Shown: positions 33,964-41,324 of the stretch, piece by piece
How positions within the stretch are numbered: the stretch's first letter is position 1
How the letters are laid out: the number at the start of each line of letters is the position of its first letter
DNA from: Mycolicibacter kumamotonensis
GTDB taxonomy: Bacteria; Actinomycetota; Actinomycetes; Mycobacteriales; Mycobacteriaceae
Direction of reading: 5' to 3'
NCBI RefSeq assembly: GCF_002086285.1
Contig: NZ_MVHU01000034.1
Location: 1 to 45,277, forward strand
Length of the DNA: 45,277 nucleotides
The notes under the pieces: model-generated
Database searches by the model: none
What the model was told of the DNA's origin: nothing
Seen by the model: only the letters and a program-made list of their open reading frames with translations
Translations under genes and position numbers: made by a program

Positions 33964-34643
33964 CGATGGACATCAGCCAAGCCGCCGCGCCGAAGTCTGA
34001 TCAGCTCAACGCAGATGATTTGATCGGCGGCCCTCAACTCGTCACTATTGCCGAGGTTCGACGCGGCAATAGTGAGCAGCCTGTCGAAATCGTCACGAAC
34101 GAGTTCGGTGCGGATAGGCCCTATCGACCGGGAAAGTCAATGATCCGCGTGTTGATTGCGGCCTGGGGCAAAGACGCCTCGACGTACACGGGCCGCCGGC
34201 TGATGCTCTACCGCGACCCTGAGATCACGTTCGGACGCGACAAGGTGGGTGGCATCAGAATCTCGGCCATGAGCCACATTGACAGTCGGCTCACGTTGGC
34301 CCTGACCGTGACTCGCGGCAAGCGTGCGCCGTTCGTAGTCGAACCACTGCCCGATGGTCCGCCCGCCGTGACGCCCGAAGTTGTCGCCGAGTTCGAGCAG
34401 CGAATCGCCGGCGCCGAAACCGTCGAGGAACTGACCGCGATTGCCGCTGACCTCAAAGCCTGGAATCTGGGCGAGCATCGCAAGCAACTCCAGGACGCGT
34501 GGAAGTCCCGGCGCGCGGAAGTTGACAAACCTGGTCGTGGCGACGGTAACGACCTGGGGGAGGGCGCTGAGTCGTCGTCGGGCGCTGACCGTCCAAATCC
34601 CCCAGGTGACCAGGAATTACCCATGGAAGGAGTCAAATCATGA
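33960..34643 (+). CDS. Phage protein paired with RecE-like nuclease
   Basis: 227 residues. A beta-rich N-terminal domain (LVTIAEVRRGNSEQPVEIV, DASTYTGRRLMLYRDPEITF, GIRISAMSHIDSRLTLALTV), a helical segment and a disordered acidic tail ending DQELPMEGVKS. I do not recognise RecT motifs. The position, and the acidic tail common in single-strand-binding proteins, suggest a ssDNA-binding or annealing partner. ATGA overlap on both sides. Confidence 0.7.
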   Translation: MTMDISQAAAPKSDQLNADDLIGGPQLVTIAEVRRGNSEQPVEIVTNEFGADRPYRPGKSMIRVLIAAWGKDASTYTGRRLMLYRDPEITFGRDKVGGIRISAMSHIDSRLTLALTVTRGKRAPFVVEPLPDGPPAVTPEVVAEFEQRIAGAETVEELTAIAADLKAWNLGEHRKQLQDAWKSRRAEVDKPGRGDGNDLGEGAESSSGADRPNPPGDQELPMEGVKS

Positions 34644-34819
34644 GCTACCCCAACATCATCAAGGTCTACAAAGCCTCCGACGGCTGGCGCTGGCGTCTCG
34701 TCGCACGCAACGGCTACATCGTCGCGGACTCGGGGCAGAAGTACTCGGCGCGGTGGCGGGCTGTGCGTGCGGCGAAGGCTGTTGCTGCGGCGGGGATTGA
34801 GGTGGCGAACGATGCCTAA
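34640..34819 (+). CDS. YegP/DUF1508 family protein
   Basis: 59 residues. VYKASDGWRWRLVARNGYIV and ADSGQKYSARWRAVRAAKAV follow the DUF1508 pattern of one beta-sheet repeat. The biochemical role is unknown. Starts ATGA-overlapped and ends 8 bp inside the next gene. Confidence 0.75.
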   Translation: MSYPNIIKVYKASDGWRWRLVARNGYIVADSGQKYSARWRAVRAAKAVAAAGIEVANDA

Positions 34820-35099
34820 ACAACTTATGAAAGTCCAGGAGTTCGACCGCAGCTCCATTCTCGATGTTTGGCTGGATGGCTTTGTGTCGGGGCTCTCGAC
34901 CGCAGCAAAGAACTTTACGGAGTGCAGCGCCGAGCAAGCGGACGAGTTTGCCCACATGGTTGCTCTTTCGATCACCAACGATCCGGCAGTGATGGAGACC
35001 GTTCGCCGCGAAGTGTTCGAACGGTTGACGGGGATGATCGACGCCAACCCGGCAACGAAAGAGATGAAGCTGAACATCTCGAAAGGGTCGGGCGCATGA
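34812..35099 (+). CDS. Hypothetical phage protein
   Basis: 95 residues, helical (SSILDVWLDGFVSGLSTAAK, AEQADEFAHMVALSITNDP). No known domain. The start lies inside the DUF1508 gene; AAGGCTG-type sequence precedes it only weakly, so translational coupling is likely. Confidence 0.65.
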   Translation: MPKQLMKVQEFDRSSILDVWLDGFVSGLSTAAKNFTECSAEQADEFAHMVALSITNDPAVMETVRREVFERLTGMIDANPATKEMKLNISKGSGA

Positions 35100-35245
35100 C
35101 TGGGCACGACGTCGAATTGTGCTCGTCGTTCCTGGCGGGCGGATGGTGGTGCGAATGCCAGTGCGGCTGGAAGTCTCCGACGTGGACAGACCGCCAAGAC
35201 GCAATCGAGTCCGGGACCGCGCACACTCGGGTGGTGTCCGCATGA
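35096..35245 (+). CDS. Small Cys-rich protein
   Basis: 49 residues with WWCECQCGWKS, a possible zinc or metal site, and HTRVV at the end. ATGA overlaps on both sides. Confidence 0.6.
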   Translation: MTGHDVELCSSFLAGGWWCECQCGWKSPTWTDRQDAIESGTAHTRVVSA

Positions 35246-35433
35246 GCACCGATTTCTGGACCACCCGCCGCGACAGCCCCAAGGTCCAGGCGGCGCTGAA
35301 AGTGGCGTGCAAGCTCTGCGGGGCGAAGGCGGGTGATGACTGCCGGAGCGTGGGGGATGCGCGGATGGCGTTGAAGGCGGGCGTGATTCATATGGTTCGT
35401 GTCCCGGATCGCGTGATGGGAGTGAAGAAGTGA
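35242..35433 (+). CDS. Small zinc-knuckle protein
   Basis: 63 residues. ACKLCGAKAGDDCRS gives a C-x2-C-x6-C pattern followed by HMVRVPD. Such zf proteins occur often in mycobacteriophages. It is a clear relative of the next gene product, suggesting local duplication. Confidence 0.68.
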   Translation: MSTDFWTTRRDSPKVQAALKVACKLCGAKAGDDCRSVGDARMALKAGVIHMVRVPDRVMGVKK

Positions 35434-35585
35434 GCTACTGGTCGTGGGAGCGGGTCGCCTGCCCGGTCTGTAAGCAGCCGGTCGGTGAGAAGTGCCGCAC
35501 GCTCAAGACGGGGCGGCTCACCGACACGCATATTCCGCGCTTGGAGCTGGGTGGCTGGCACTTCCGTGAGGGGAGGGTTCAATGA
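35430..35585 (+). CDS. Small zinc-knuckle protein, paralogue of preceding gene
   Basis: 51 residues. ACPVCKQPVGEKCRT repeats the C-x2-C-x6-C knuckle of the upstream protein, followed by THIPRLE in the same place as HMVRVPD. GTG start in GTGA overlap; ATGA at the end. Confidence 0.68.
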   Translation: MSYWSWERVACPVCKQPVGEKCRTLKTGRLTDTHIPRLELGGWHFREGRVQ

Positions 35586-35788
35586 CCGACAGCGTGAGCC
35601 ACGTGTACGCGAACCTCCAAGACACTATCGCGCGGATGGCGTTGAAGCTGGACGAGATTCGACGGCTACATCGAAGGTTTGAGATCGATGGCGAGGCGTA
35701 CTGCGCGCACTGCCCTGATTATCGGAACGAGGATAGTGCGCCCTGGCCGTGCGAGACGATGCGGATCATTGAGCGGGTGGCGCTGTGA
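35582..35788 (+). CDS. Small phage protein with Cys/His cluster
   Basis: 68 residues: an N-terminal helix (HVYANLQDTIARMALKLDEI) and a cluster AYCAHCPDYRNEDSAPWPC that could bind zinc. It directly precedes the helicase with a GTGA overlap. Confidence 0.65.
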   Translation: MTDSVSHVYANLQDTIARMALKLDEIRRLHRRFEIDGEAYCAHCPDYRNEDSAPWPCETMRIIERVAL

Positions 35789-37071
35789 CGACATACACGG
35801 CGTTCCTGGCACGAAAGCACGCTCGCGTCGAAACGCCGGGCCGCGAAATCGCATCCACCGACATCCACCCCCTACTGCACCCATGGCAGAACGATCTCGT
35901 GCGCTGGGCGGTCCGCACATCACGAGCCGCGATCTGGGCCGACACCGGGCTCGGGAAAACCCTGATGCAGCTGGAATGGGCACGCCACTCCGGTCTGCGC
36001 CCACTGGTGATCGCACCGCTCGCTGTCTGCCACCAAACCGTCCGCGAAGCCGGCCGAATCAGTCTGCCCGCCAGCTACGCCCGATCTGGTGAAGAACCGG
36101 TAGACGGGGTGACTGTCACCAACTACGAGCGCCTGCCCCAATTCTCGCCGACCGATTACGACGCTGTGGTGCTTGATGAGTCCAGCATCCTGAAGCAGTC
36201 TGACGGCGCGACCCGAACCATGCTCATTGACTGGTGCCGAAACATCCCGCACCGACTCGCCTGCTCAGCAACCCCGGCACCAAACGATCCGGAGGAACTG
36301 ACCAACCAGGCCGAATGGCTGGGTCGCATGTCGCGAACGAACATGCTCGCCGCCTACTTCATCCACGACCAGGATGGCTGGCGACTCAAAGGGCATGCGC
36401 GGCAGCCGATGATGCAGTGGATGGCGCAATGGGCCGTGGCGCTCACCAAACCTTCCGACGTCGGCGGTGACGATGCTGGCTACGACCTTCCTGGACTGGA
36501 GGTGGTGCCCGAGATTGTGGCCGCTGAGATCGAAGCCGAAGGTCAACTGTTCGCGACGGATATCGGTGGCGTGACCGGCCGATCCGCACTGCGCAAGCAG
36601 ACGCTAGGGGCGCGTGTTGAGCGGGCCGCGAAGCTGGCCGCCGATGAGCCGGGCCCGTGGATCATGTGGTGCGGATTGAACTCGGAGGCTGACGCGCTCA
36701 CTGCCTCGATACCCGGCGCCGTCAATGTTCACGGGTCACTGGACGCCGACGACAAGGCTCGACTGCTGCTTGATTTCGCTGACGGCAAATACGACGTCCT
36801 GGTCACCAAGCCGTCAATAGCATCCCAGGGCCTCAATTACCAGCATTGCGCTCGCATGGCGTTCGTTGGCCTCGGTGACAGTTACGAGCAGTACTACCAG
36901 GCGATTCGCCGCTGCTACCGCTACGGCCAGACCCGTGTCGTTCGGGCGCACGTCATCGTGTCCGACCTCGAATCACAGATCGCCGCGAACGTCGCCCGCA
37001 AAGAGCGCCAAGCCAACCAGATCACCACCGAGCTAGTCGCGGAGATGCGACGGAATTGGAGCGCAGCATGA
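35785..37071 (+). CDS. SF2 (SNF2-like) DNA helicase
   Basis: 428 residues. Motif I ADTGLGKT (53-59), motif II VVLDESS (D131-E132), motif III SATPAPN, then the second RecA lobe with VHGSLDADDKARLL, LVTKPSIASQGLNYQ and motif VI AIRRCYRYGQTR (373 onward). It is a compact SNF2-type translocase without extra domains. Such genes neighbour DNA methyltransferases in many phages, a pairing also used by modification or replication systems. GTG 35785. Confidence 0.9.
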   Translation: MTTYTAFLARKHARVETPGREIASTDIHPLLHPWQNDLVRWAVRTSRAAIWADTGLGKTLMQLEWARHSGLRPLVIAPLAVCHQTVREAGRISLPASYARSGEEPVDGVTVTNYERLPQFSPTDYDAVVLDESSILKQSDGATRTMLIDWCRNIPHRLACSATPAPNDPEELTNQAEWLGRMSRTNMLAAYFIHDQDGWRLKGHARQPMMQWMAQWAVALTKPSDVGGDDAGYDLPGLEVVPEIVAAEIEAEGQLFATDIGGVTGRSALRKQTLGARVERAAKLAADEPGPWIMWCGLNSEADALTASIPGAVNVHGSLDADDKARLLLDFADGKYDVLVTKPSIASQGLNYQHCARMAFVGLGDSYEQYYQAIRRCYRYGQTRVVRAHVIVSDLESQIAANVARKERQANQITTELVAEMRRNWSAA

Positions 37072-38012
37072 CCGACTACATCACCGACGAAGCCCACGGA
37101 AAGAACTGGGCACTACTACTAGGCGACTCGTGCGAACGCCTGGCCGAACTCGACGCCGAATCGGTTGACCTGTCGATCTGTTCACCGCCGTTCGCCAGCT
37201 TGTTCACCTACAGCCCGTCACCGCGCGACCTTGGCAATAGTGCCAGCCGCGGCGAATTCCTGGACCACTATGGATTCATAATCCGCGAGCAGTTGCGCGT
37301 CACCAAGCCGGGGCGACTCGCCTGTATCCATGTCCAGCAGTTGACCACCACTAAGGCGACCGACGGATACATGGGGATGACCGATTTTCGCGGTCAAGTC
37401 ATCCGAGCATTCCAGGATAACGGCTGGCACTTCAATGGAGAGGTCACCGTATGGAAAGACCCGCAGGCCCAATCAATCCGCACCCGCTCACATGCACTGG
37501 CATTCGCCACGAAGAACCGTGATAGTGCCGGAACGCGCCCCGCCCTGGCTGACTACCTGCTGCTGTTTCGAAAGCCTGGCGACAACCAGGTGCCGATCAA
37601 GAATGACGTCACCAACGACGAGTGGATCGAGTGGGCAGCGCCGATCTGGACCGACCATCACGACGGCGGGTGGCTCACTGATGACGGCAATATCTGCCCG
37701 GTCTGGTACGGCATCCGTGAAACCGACACCCTCAACGTTCGGGTGGCCCGCGACAATGACGACGAGCGCCACATCTGCCCACTGCAGCTCGGGTTCATCG
37801 ACCGTTGTATCCGCCTGTGGTCCAACCCGGGCGAGCTAGTTCTGACGCCGTTCGCCGGGATCGGCTCTGAGCTGTACCAGTCGCTGAAGCGCGGTCGCCG
37901 CGCAGTCGGCATCGAGTTGAAAAGGAGCTACTGGGAAACGGCCGTTACGAACCTCACGGAACTGGAACGAGAGCTTTCTGTGCCAACTCTATTTGACGAG
38001 ACACAGGCATGA
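37068..38012 (+). CDS. DNA amino-methyltransferase with replaced C-terminus
   Basis: 314 residues. Motif IV SPPF (39-42) near the N-terminus and SAM-binding FAGIG (262-266) near the C-terminus give the beta-class order of N4-cytosine/N6-adenine methyltransferases; SPPF favours N4-cytosine. It transfers methyl groups from SAM to DNA, probably to protect the phage from restriction. ATGA overlap with the helicase. The last 31 residues (from LKRSYW to the stop) are encoded by DNA antisense to, or adjoining, the endonuclease gene, while a homologous tail lies at 38537-38635. The present C-terminus therefore appears to come from the inserted element. Confidence 0.9.
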   Translation: MTDYITDEAHGKNWALLLGDSCERLAELDAESVDLSICSPPFASLFTYSPSPRDLGNSASRGEFLDHYGFIIREQLRVTKPGRLACIHVQQLTTTKATDGYMGMTDFRGQVIRAFQDNGWHFNGEVTVWKDPQAQSIRTRSHALAFATKNRDSAGTRPALADYLLLFRKPGDNQVPIKNDVTNDEWIEWAAPIWTDHHDGGWLTDDGNICPVWYGIRETDTLNVRVARDNDDERHICPLQLGFIDRCIRLWSNPGELVLTPFAGIGSELYQSLKRGRRAVGIELKRSYWETAVTNLTELERELSVPTLFDETQA

Positions 38013-38526
38013 GTAGGTCCATCAGTTTCACCGATTCGTACGCGATGAACTCCGCTTCTGTGATCCCGTCCGTGCCGCGCCTGTTCAGCGCCTTGCATGC
38101 AAGCCTCATTGATTCACGTTCGTGGATCTGGCTTTCAGTAAGCGCCCGCCGCCCCTTCTGTCCAGGCCTTGCCCCCGGTTCAATCTTCGATCTGAGCATG
38201 TACAGCAGTGCTGCCTGCCGTTGCTTGAGCACGATGTACGGCCACAGTTCTTCGATCACCGGACCGATTGCTCGACCCTTCAATGCCCAGATCCACGAGG
38301 GTCGCGCATTCTGCGCCTTCGGGATCACAGGGCCGGTGATTGACCCCCCGACGAGGCTCTTGCACTTCTGTACAAGCACCTCGTCTGTGCTGGCCATGGA
38401 AATCGTCGCAGACCACGACGTAGTGCCCCGGCTGGTCGTGTACTTCGTGATCATGTACGTGCCTTCGCCGTCGAGTAGACCGGCGAGGTATGCGGCTTCG
38501 GTTGGCTCCATGCTCCGATTGTACAT
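37954..38526 (-). CDS. LAGLIDADG homing endonuclease
   Basis: 190 residues from ATG 38526 (ATG 38511 is an alternative; TTG 38571 is less likely). The motif YLAGLLDGEGTY lies close to the N-terminus and a single copy is seen, so it probably acts as a homodimer. The following STDEVLVQKCKSLVGGSITG and RPSWIWALKGRAIGPVIEEL fit the family's second helix and strand. It is the only leftward gene in the early operon and its 3' end overlaps the methyltransferase by 59 bp, antisense. The expected target is the same gene lacking the insertion. Confidence 0.9.
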   Translation of the reverse strand: MYNRSMEPTEAAYLAGLLDGEGTYMITKYTTSRGTTSWSATISMASTDEVLVQKCKSLVGGSITGPVIPKAQNARPSWIWALKGRAIGPVIEELWPYIVLKQRQAALLYMLRSKIEPGARPGQKGRRALTESQIHERESMRLACKALNRRGTDGITEAEFIAYESVKLMDLLMPVSRQIELAQKALVPVP

Positions 38527-38535
38527 CGTATTCAC

Positions 38536-38635
38536 GTTGAAGCCGTCATATTGGCGCACAGCGGTGGACAACCTGACGCAGCTGGAATCAGAGATGGAGT
38601 TGCCGTCCCTGTTCGACCTGGAGGCGGCACTGTGA
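38536..38635 (+). pseudogene. Stranded native C-terminal tail of the DNA methyltransferase
   Basis: In frame, TTG 38537 to TGA 38633-38635 encodes LKPSYWRTAVDNLTQ, then LESEMELPSLFDLEAAL. This matches the methyltransferase's present tail at 19 of 31 positions. It has no start codon or ribosome site of its own and is cut off from its gene by the endonuclease insert. The stop still overlaps the next gene as TGATG, as expected for the original operon junction. Confidence 0.82.
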
Positions 38636-38868
38636 TGGACCTGTCATCAATAGCCCGCACCATCCGCTTCCAACAGCATCCAACCCTCACTGCCTGCTGG
38701 GTCTGGACCGGCGGCACCTACCCAGATGGCAGGCCACGCGCAACCCATGAGGGTGTGCAGACGACCGGGCGGGTAGCTGTCTACCGCACCCTGCGCGGCG
38801 AACCACCCGGCCTCCTGAAGCTGGCATGCCGGGAATCCCTTTGTATCAACCCGGAGGTCACGGCATGA
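38635..38868 (+). CDS. Degenerate HNH-type protein
   Basis: 77 residues. TACWVWTGGTYPDGRPRA, then RVAVYRTLRGEPPGLLKL and CRESLCINPEV, follow the C-W-x-W-T-G ... C-x4-C-x-N-P frame of small HNH homing endonucleases. The catalytic histidines expected before the first C of the second pair and after NP are missing. It is probably an inactive or repurposed HNH fold. Starts in a TGATG overlap with the stranded tail. Confidence 0.65.
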   Translation: MDLSSIARTIRFQQHPTLTACWVWTGGTYPDGRPRATHEGVQTTGRVAVYRTLRGEPPGLLKLACRESLCINPEVTA

Positions 38869-39086
38869 CCTTCACCACCGACACCATCGCCCTCGCGATC
38901 GAACTGCCCGGTGTCTACGACGGCACGTCCGTCTACCTGCTGAAGGATGGCACGTTTGTGAATCGGTGGACCAACTCGACTATCACGCACCGACGTTGGG
39001 CGGCTGATGAGTGGATCGCCGCGCATGGGGACAAGTTTCGGGCCGCGAACGCGGACCTGTTGGACAAGGAGGAGGAGGCACGGTGA
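38865..39086 (+). CDS. Hypothetical phage protein
   Basis: 73 residues, beta-rich first half (ELPGVYDGTSVYLLKDGTFV) and helical end (DEWIAAHGDKFRAANADLL). No known domain. ATGA and GTGA overlaps. Confidence 0.65.
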   Translation: MTFTTDTIALAIELPGVYDGTSVYLLKDGTFVNRWTNSTITHRRWAADEWIAAHGDKFRAANADLLDKEEEAR

Positions 39087-39442
39087 GCGACAAGGCGATA
39101 GAGGTCATCCACCGGCGGGTGCTCAAGGCTGAATGCGACCCCGGTGACGCGCCATGGACGATCGCGGTCGACATCCTGTCCGCGCTAAAGGCCGCCGGGT
39201 TCGCCGTGGTGGAGCTGCCGAAGCCGACCGCTACCTACGACCATATGGCAGAAGAACCCATGATGGGCTGGGAAGTTGAGGCAGGTCCGTATTTCGTTCG
39301 GACGCTGCGGCATGAAGTGCAGGTCAGCTACGACGGGGAGCCTGACGAACCATTCGACCCGACGGGCGCCCGCGTTTTTGCCGCTGCTCTCCTGGCTGCT
39401 GCGAACGCAGCGGAGGCAGCACGAGAAGTGGGTGCCGAATGA
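39083..39442 (+). CDS. Hypothetical phage protein
   Basis: 119 residues from GTG 39083 with AGGAGGAGG just upstream. It contains DILSALKAAGFAVVELPKP and an Ala-rich helical end. No known domain; similar short proteins with this VELPKP element are common in actinophages. Confidence 0.68.
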   Translation: MSDKAIEVIHRRVLKAECDPGDAPWTIAVDILSALKAAGFAVVELPKPTATYDHMAEEPMMGWEVEAGPYFVRTLRHEVQVSYDGEPDEPFDPTGARVFAAALLAAANAAEAAREVGAE

Positions 39443-39687
39443 GTGAGCGCCCGCCGCTTCGAGTCACCCTGCCTGACGAATCGTCTTGGCCGCGACCAGC
39501 CATGGAGTCGGATGAGTGGAGCGGGATCGGATGGAAGTGCCGTTACGCCCCCGACACTGTCACTCGTGAGGATCTGTTGATCCTAGCGTCCATCGCTGAT
39601 TCCTACGGATACCTGATCTGCGAGACCACCCGTGAGCGCCGCGAGTACGTGGTGCGCGAGATGCGGAAGGCCCTAACCAATGCCTGA
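39439..39687 (+). CDS. Hypothetical phage protein
   Basis: 82 residues; DLLILASIADSYGYLICETT and REYVVREMRKAL suggest a small alpha/beta fold. No known domain. ATGA overlap upstream; the end overlaps the next gene by 8 bp. Confidence 0.62.
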   Translation: MSERPPLRVTLPDESSWPRPAMESDEWSGIGWKCRYAPDTVTREDLLILASIADSYGYLICETTRERREYVVREMRKALTNA

Positions 39688-39973
39688 TTTCACTGCCCGC
39701 ATCACCGAAATCCTGCGGGACAACATCCACCAGACCGACCTGGACGAGTTTCACCCCGCGATGTTGCCGCACCTTGCCACCCTGATCTCCGCTGCCGCCA
39801 AGGAGCACTACCGGCCACAGCTAGACGTTGCTCTTATCGAGCGCATGGCACAGGCCATCTGGGATGAGATGCGTCCATATAAAGACTGGTCAAAGTGCCC
39901 TGATAAACATGTTTATCGTCATGCAGCGCGTGGGGTGTTTCGCGTGCTGTGGTCACCAGGAGCGGGCGAATGA
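39680..39973 (+). CDS. Hypothetical phage protein
   Basis: 97 residues, helical (ITEILRDNIHQTDLDEF, LDVALIERMAQAIWDEMRPY). No known domain. Coupled by overlap on both sides. Confidence 0.62.
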   Translation: MPDFTARITEILRDNIHQTDLDEFHPAMLPHLATLISAAAKEHYRPQLDVALIERMAQAIWDEMRPYKDWSKCPDKHVYRHAARGVFRVLWSPGAGE

Positions 39974-40062
39974 ATGCCGTGGTTTACGCCTTAGCGATCT
40001 GGGTGTCAGCTGCGGTCGTTGTCGGATTAAGCGTGATGGCGAATGGAGCTGGCGATGACTGA
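39970..40062 (+). CDS. 30-residue single-pass membrane peptide
   Basis: MNAVVYALAIWVSAAVVVGL, then SVMANGAGDD. One helix and a polar end; ATGA overlap upstream and an 8-bp overlap downstream. Third tiny membrane peptide of the operon. Function unknown. Confidence 0.58.
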   Translation: MNAVVYALAIWVSAAVVVGLSVMANGAGDD

Positions 40063-40252
40063 CCCCGCTAGTCGGCCAGAGACCGACGACGCTCGACACG
40101 CGCAGAACGAGCTGGCCGAGTCGCGCACCGAGGTCGAGCGGTTGAGGGGTGCGCTCGACGGGCTGATGGAGGACTGTGATGCGGAAATCCTCTACGACCG
40201 CGCCCCACAGGTCGCACAGGCTATCCGAAACATCCTGCGGGAACACGCATGA
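40055..40252 (+). CDS. Small coiled-coil protein
   Basis: 65 residues: NELAESRTEVERLRGALDGL is coiled-coil-like, followed by an acidic segment and ending QAIRNILREHA. ATG 40055 has GGAG 7 nt upstream; ATG 40043 would add four residues. Confidence 0.62.
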   Translation: MTDPASRPETDDARHAQNELAESRTEVERLRGALDGLMEDCDAEILYDRAPQVAQAIRNILREHA

Positions 40253-40452
40253 CCGCCAACGCCTACCGCTGCGACCACTGCGGTCACCACGAAAACCTCC
40301 ACCGACACAACGGTAACTGCCTCGTGCTCATCAACGGCAAAACCGAGCGCTGGGAGTGCGAGTGCGCGGAGTTCGTGCCAGGGGATTGCGACCGGTGCCG
40401 TGGGTTCGGGTGTGAGGACTGTGATTCGAGCGCGAAGGGTGGCAAGTGGTGA
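40249..40452 (+). CDS. Cys/His-rich zinc-binding protein
   Basis: 67 residues with ten cysteines: RCDHCGHHENLHRHNGNC, ECECAEF and a DnaJ-like knuckle DCDRCRGFGCEDCD. It probably binds two zinc ions. ATGA overlap. Confidence 0.65.
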   Translation: MTANAYRCDHCGHHENLHRHNGNCLVLINGKTERWECECAEFVPGDCDRCRGFGCEDCDSSAKGGKW

Positions 40453-40583
40453 ACGAACCCGCCGATGAGACACCCGACGACGTGGCCGAACTCGTCGACT
40501 GGCAGTTACGCGAATCACCGGCAGCACAACGGGAGCAGCGGCGGCAGATGAACGCGGCGGCTTGGAATTGGAGGGAAGCGTGA
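40449..40583 (+). CDS. 44-residue acidic helical peptide
   Basis: GTGA overlaps at both ends. DETPDDVAELVDWQLRESPA, then a basic helix AQREQRRQMNAAAWNWREA. No known domain; the gene call rests on the overlaps. Confidence 0.5.
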   Translation: MNEPADETPDDVAELVDWQLRESPAAQREQRRQMNAAAWNWREA

Positions 40584-40972
40584 GTGTCGAGATCCGTTGG
40601 CCCGTCGGTGCGCGCGGCGAGGCTGTCACTCAGTGGGGGGTGATCGAATATCCAGACCCGCGGCCCGATCGCGGCGAGGTTGGTCATCTCATCCTCGCCA
40701 CGACCGCCTCATTACGTGGAGATGCCTACTACGCCAGGGATTGCACCGATGAGGGACGCACACGCTGGCAGTACTACAGCGGACCCAAGCAACAAGACGG
40801 ACGTTTATTCCTGAGCACCGCCTACCCCGTCTATTCGAGTAACAACATCTACGACGACAACGGATGGATTTTCACCGACGAAACCCAGAGTTGGACCTGG
40901 GAACTGTTTCCGGCGCACTTCGCGGACGGTGGAGGTCCGCATGACGTCTACGTGGGGCGGTGGCCGGATTGA
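40580..40972 (+). CDS. Hypothetical phage protein
   Basis: 130 residues, rich in aromatic residues and predicted beta strands (YYARDCTDEGRTRWQYYSG, NGWIFTDETQSWTWELFPAH). No recognised domain. GTG start, TTGA overlap at the end. Confidence 0.65.
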   Translation: MSVEIRWPVGARGEAVTQWGVIEYPDPRPDRGEVGHLILATTASLRGDAYYARDCTDEGRTRWQYYSGPKQQDGRLFLSTAYPVYSSNNIYDDNGWIFTDETQSWTWELFPAHFADGGGPHDVYVGRWPD

Positions 40973-41109
40973 CCACCCCCGACCGCCACGCCCGCTACCG
41001 CGCCGGCCAGTGCGTCGACTGCGGGGGAAAACCATCGGCAGGGCGCCCGAGGTGCACACCATGCCACGAGGCGCTGATTCGGGACAGGAATGAAGGGAGG
41101 GCGGTGTGA
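40969..41109 (+). CDS. 46-residue zinc-ribbon protein with TTG start
   Basis: CVDCGGKPSAGRPRCTPC has two C-x2-C pairs, a minimal zinc ribbon, after RHARYRAGQ. The TTG start overlaps the upstream stop as TTGA and the stop overlaps the next GTG. Confidence 0.6.
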   Translation: MTTPDRHARYRAGQCVDCGGKPSAGRPRCTPCHEALIRDRNEGRAV

Positions 41110-41324
41110 GTATGGACAGTGGAATCGTCTGGGTTTCATTCGGCAGCGACCGCAAATCGGTCGACGGCCGATGGCACATTAGGCACCCCGAGAACTCGCC
41201 GAGCGGGCGCTGGGAGCTGTACGACATGAAGGCCGGCACCTGGCATGGCGACTGGCGCACATGCACCCAGGCGAAGAAGCAGGCCGCCATAGTTGTGGCC
41301 CGGACTGGCGACGGTGCCCTATGA
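41106..41324 (+). CDS. Hypothetical phage protein
   Basis: 72 residues; a beta-rich stretch with WHIRHPENSPSGRWELYDM. No known domain. GTG 41106 in a GTGA overlap (or ATG 41112). AAGGGAGGG upstream is a good ribosome site. It precedes the replication gene. Confidence 0.62.
   Translation: MSMDSGIVWVSFGSDRKSVDGRWHIRHPENSPSGRWELYDMKAGTWHGDWRTCTQAKKQAAIVVARTGDGAL

Noticed and set aside
38009..38535. Rightward open frame through the endonuclease region
   Set aside because: Only the last 33 codons (from 38537) resemble protein. The rest is antisense to the LAGLIDADG gene and has no start signal.
37900..38640. Group I intron or intein in the methyltransferase
   Set aside because: The upstream frame runs to its own stop with a complete tail, the endonuclease is on the opposite strand, and no intein splice residues (Cys/Ser...His-Asn) or intron core were seen.
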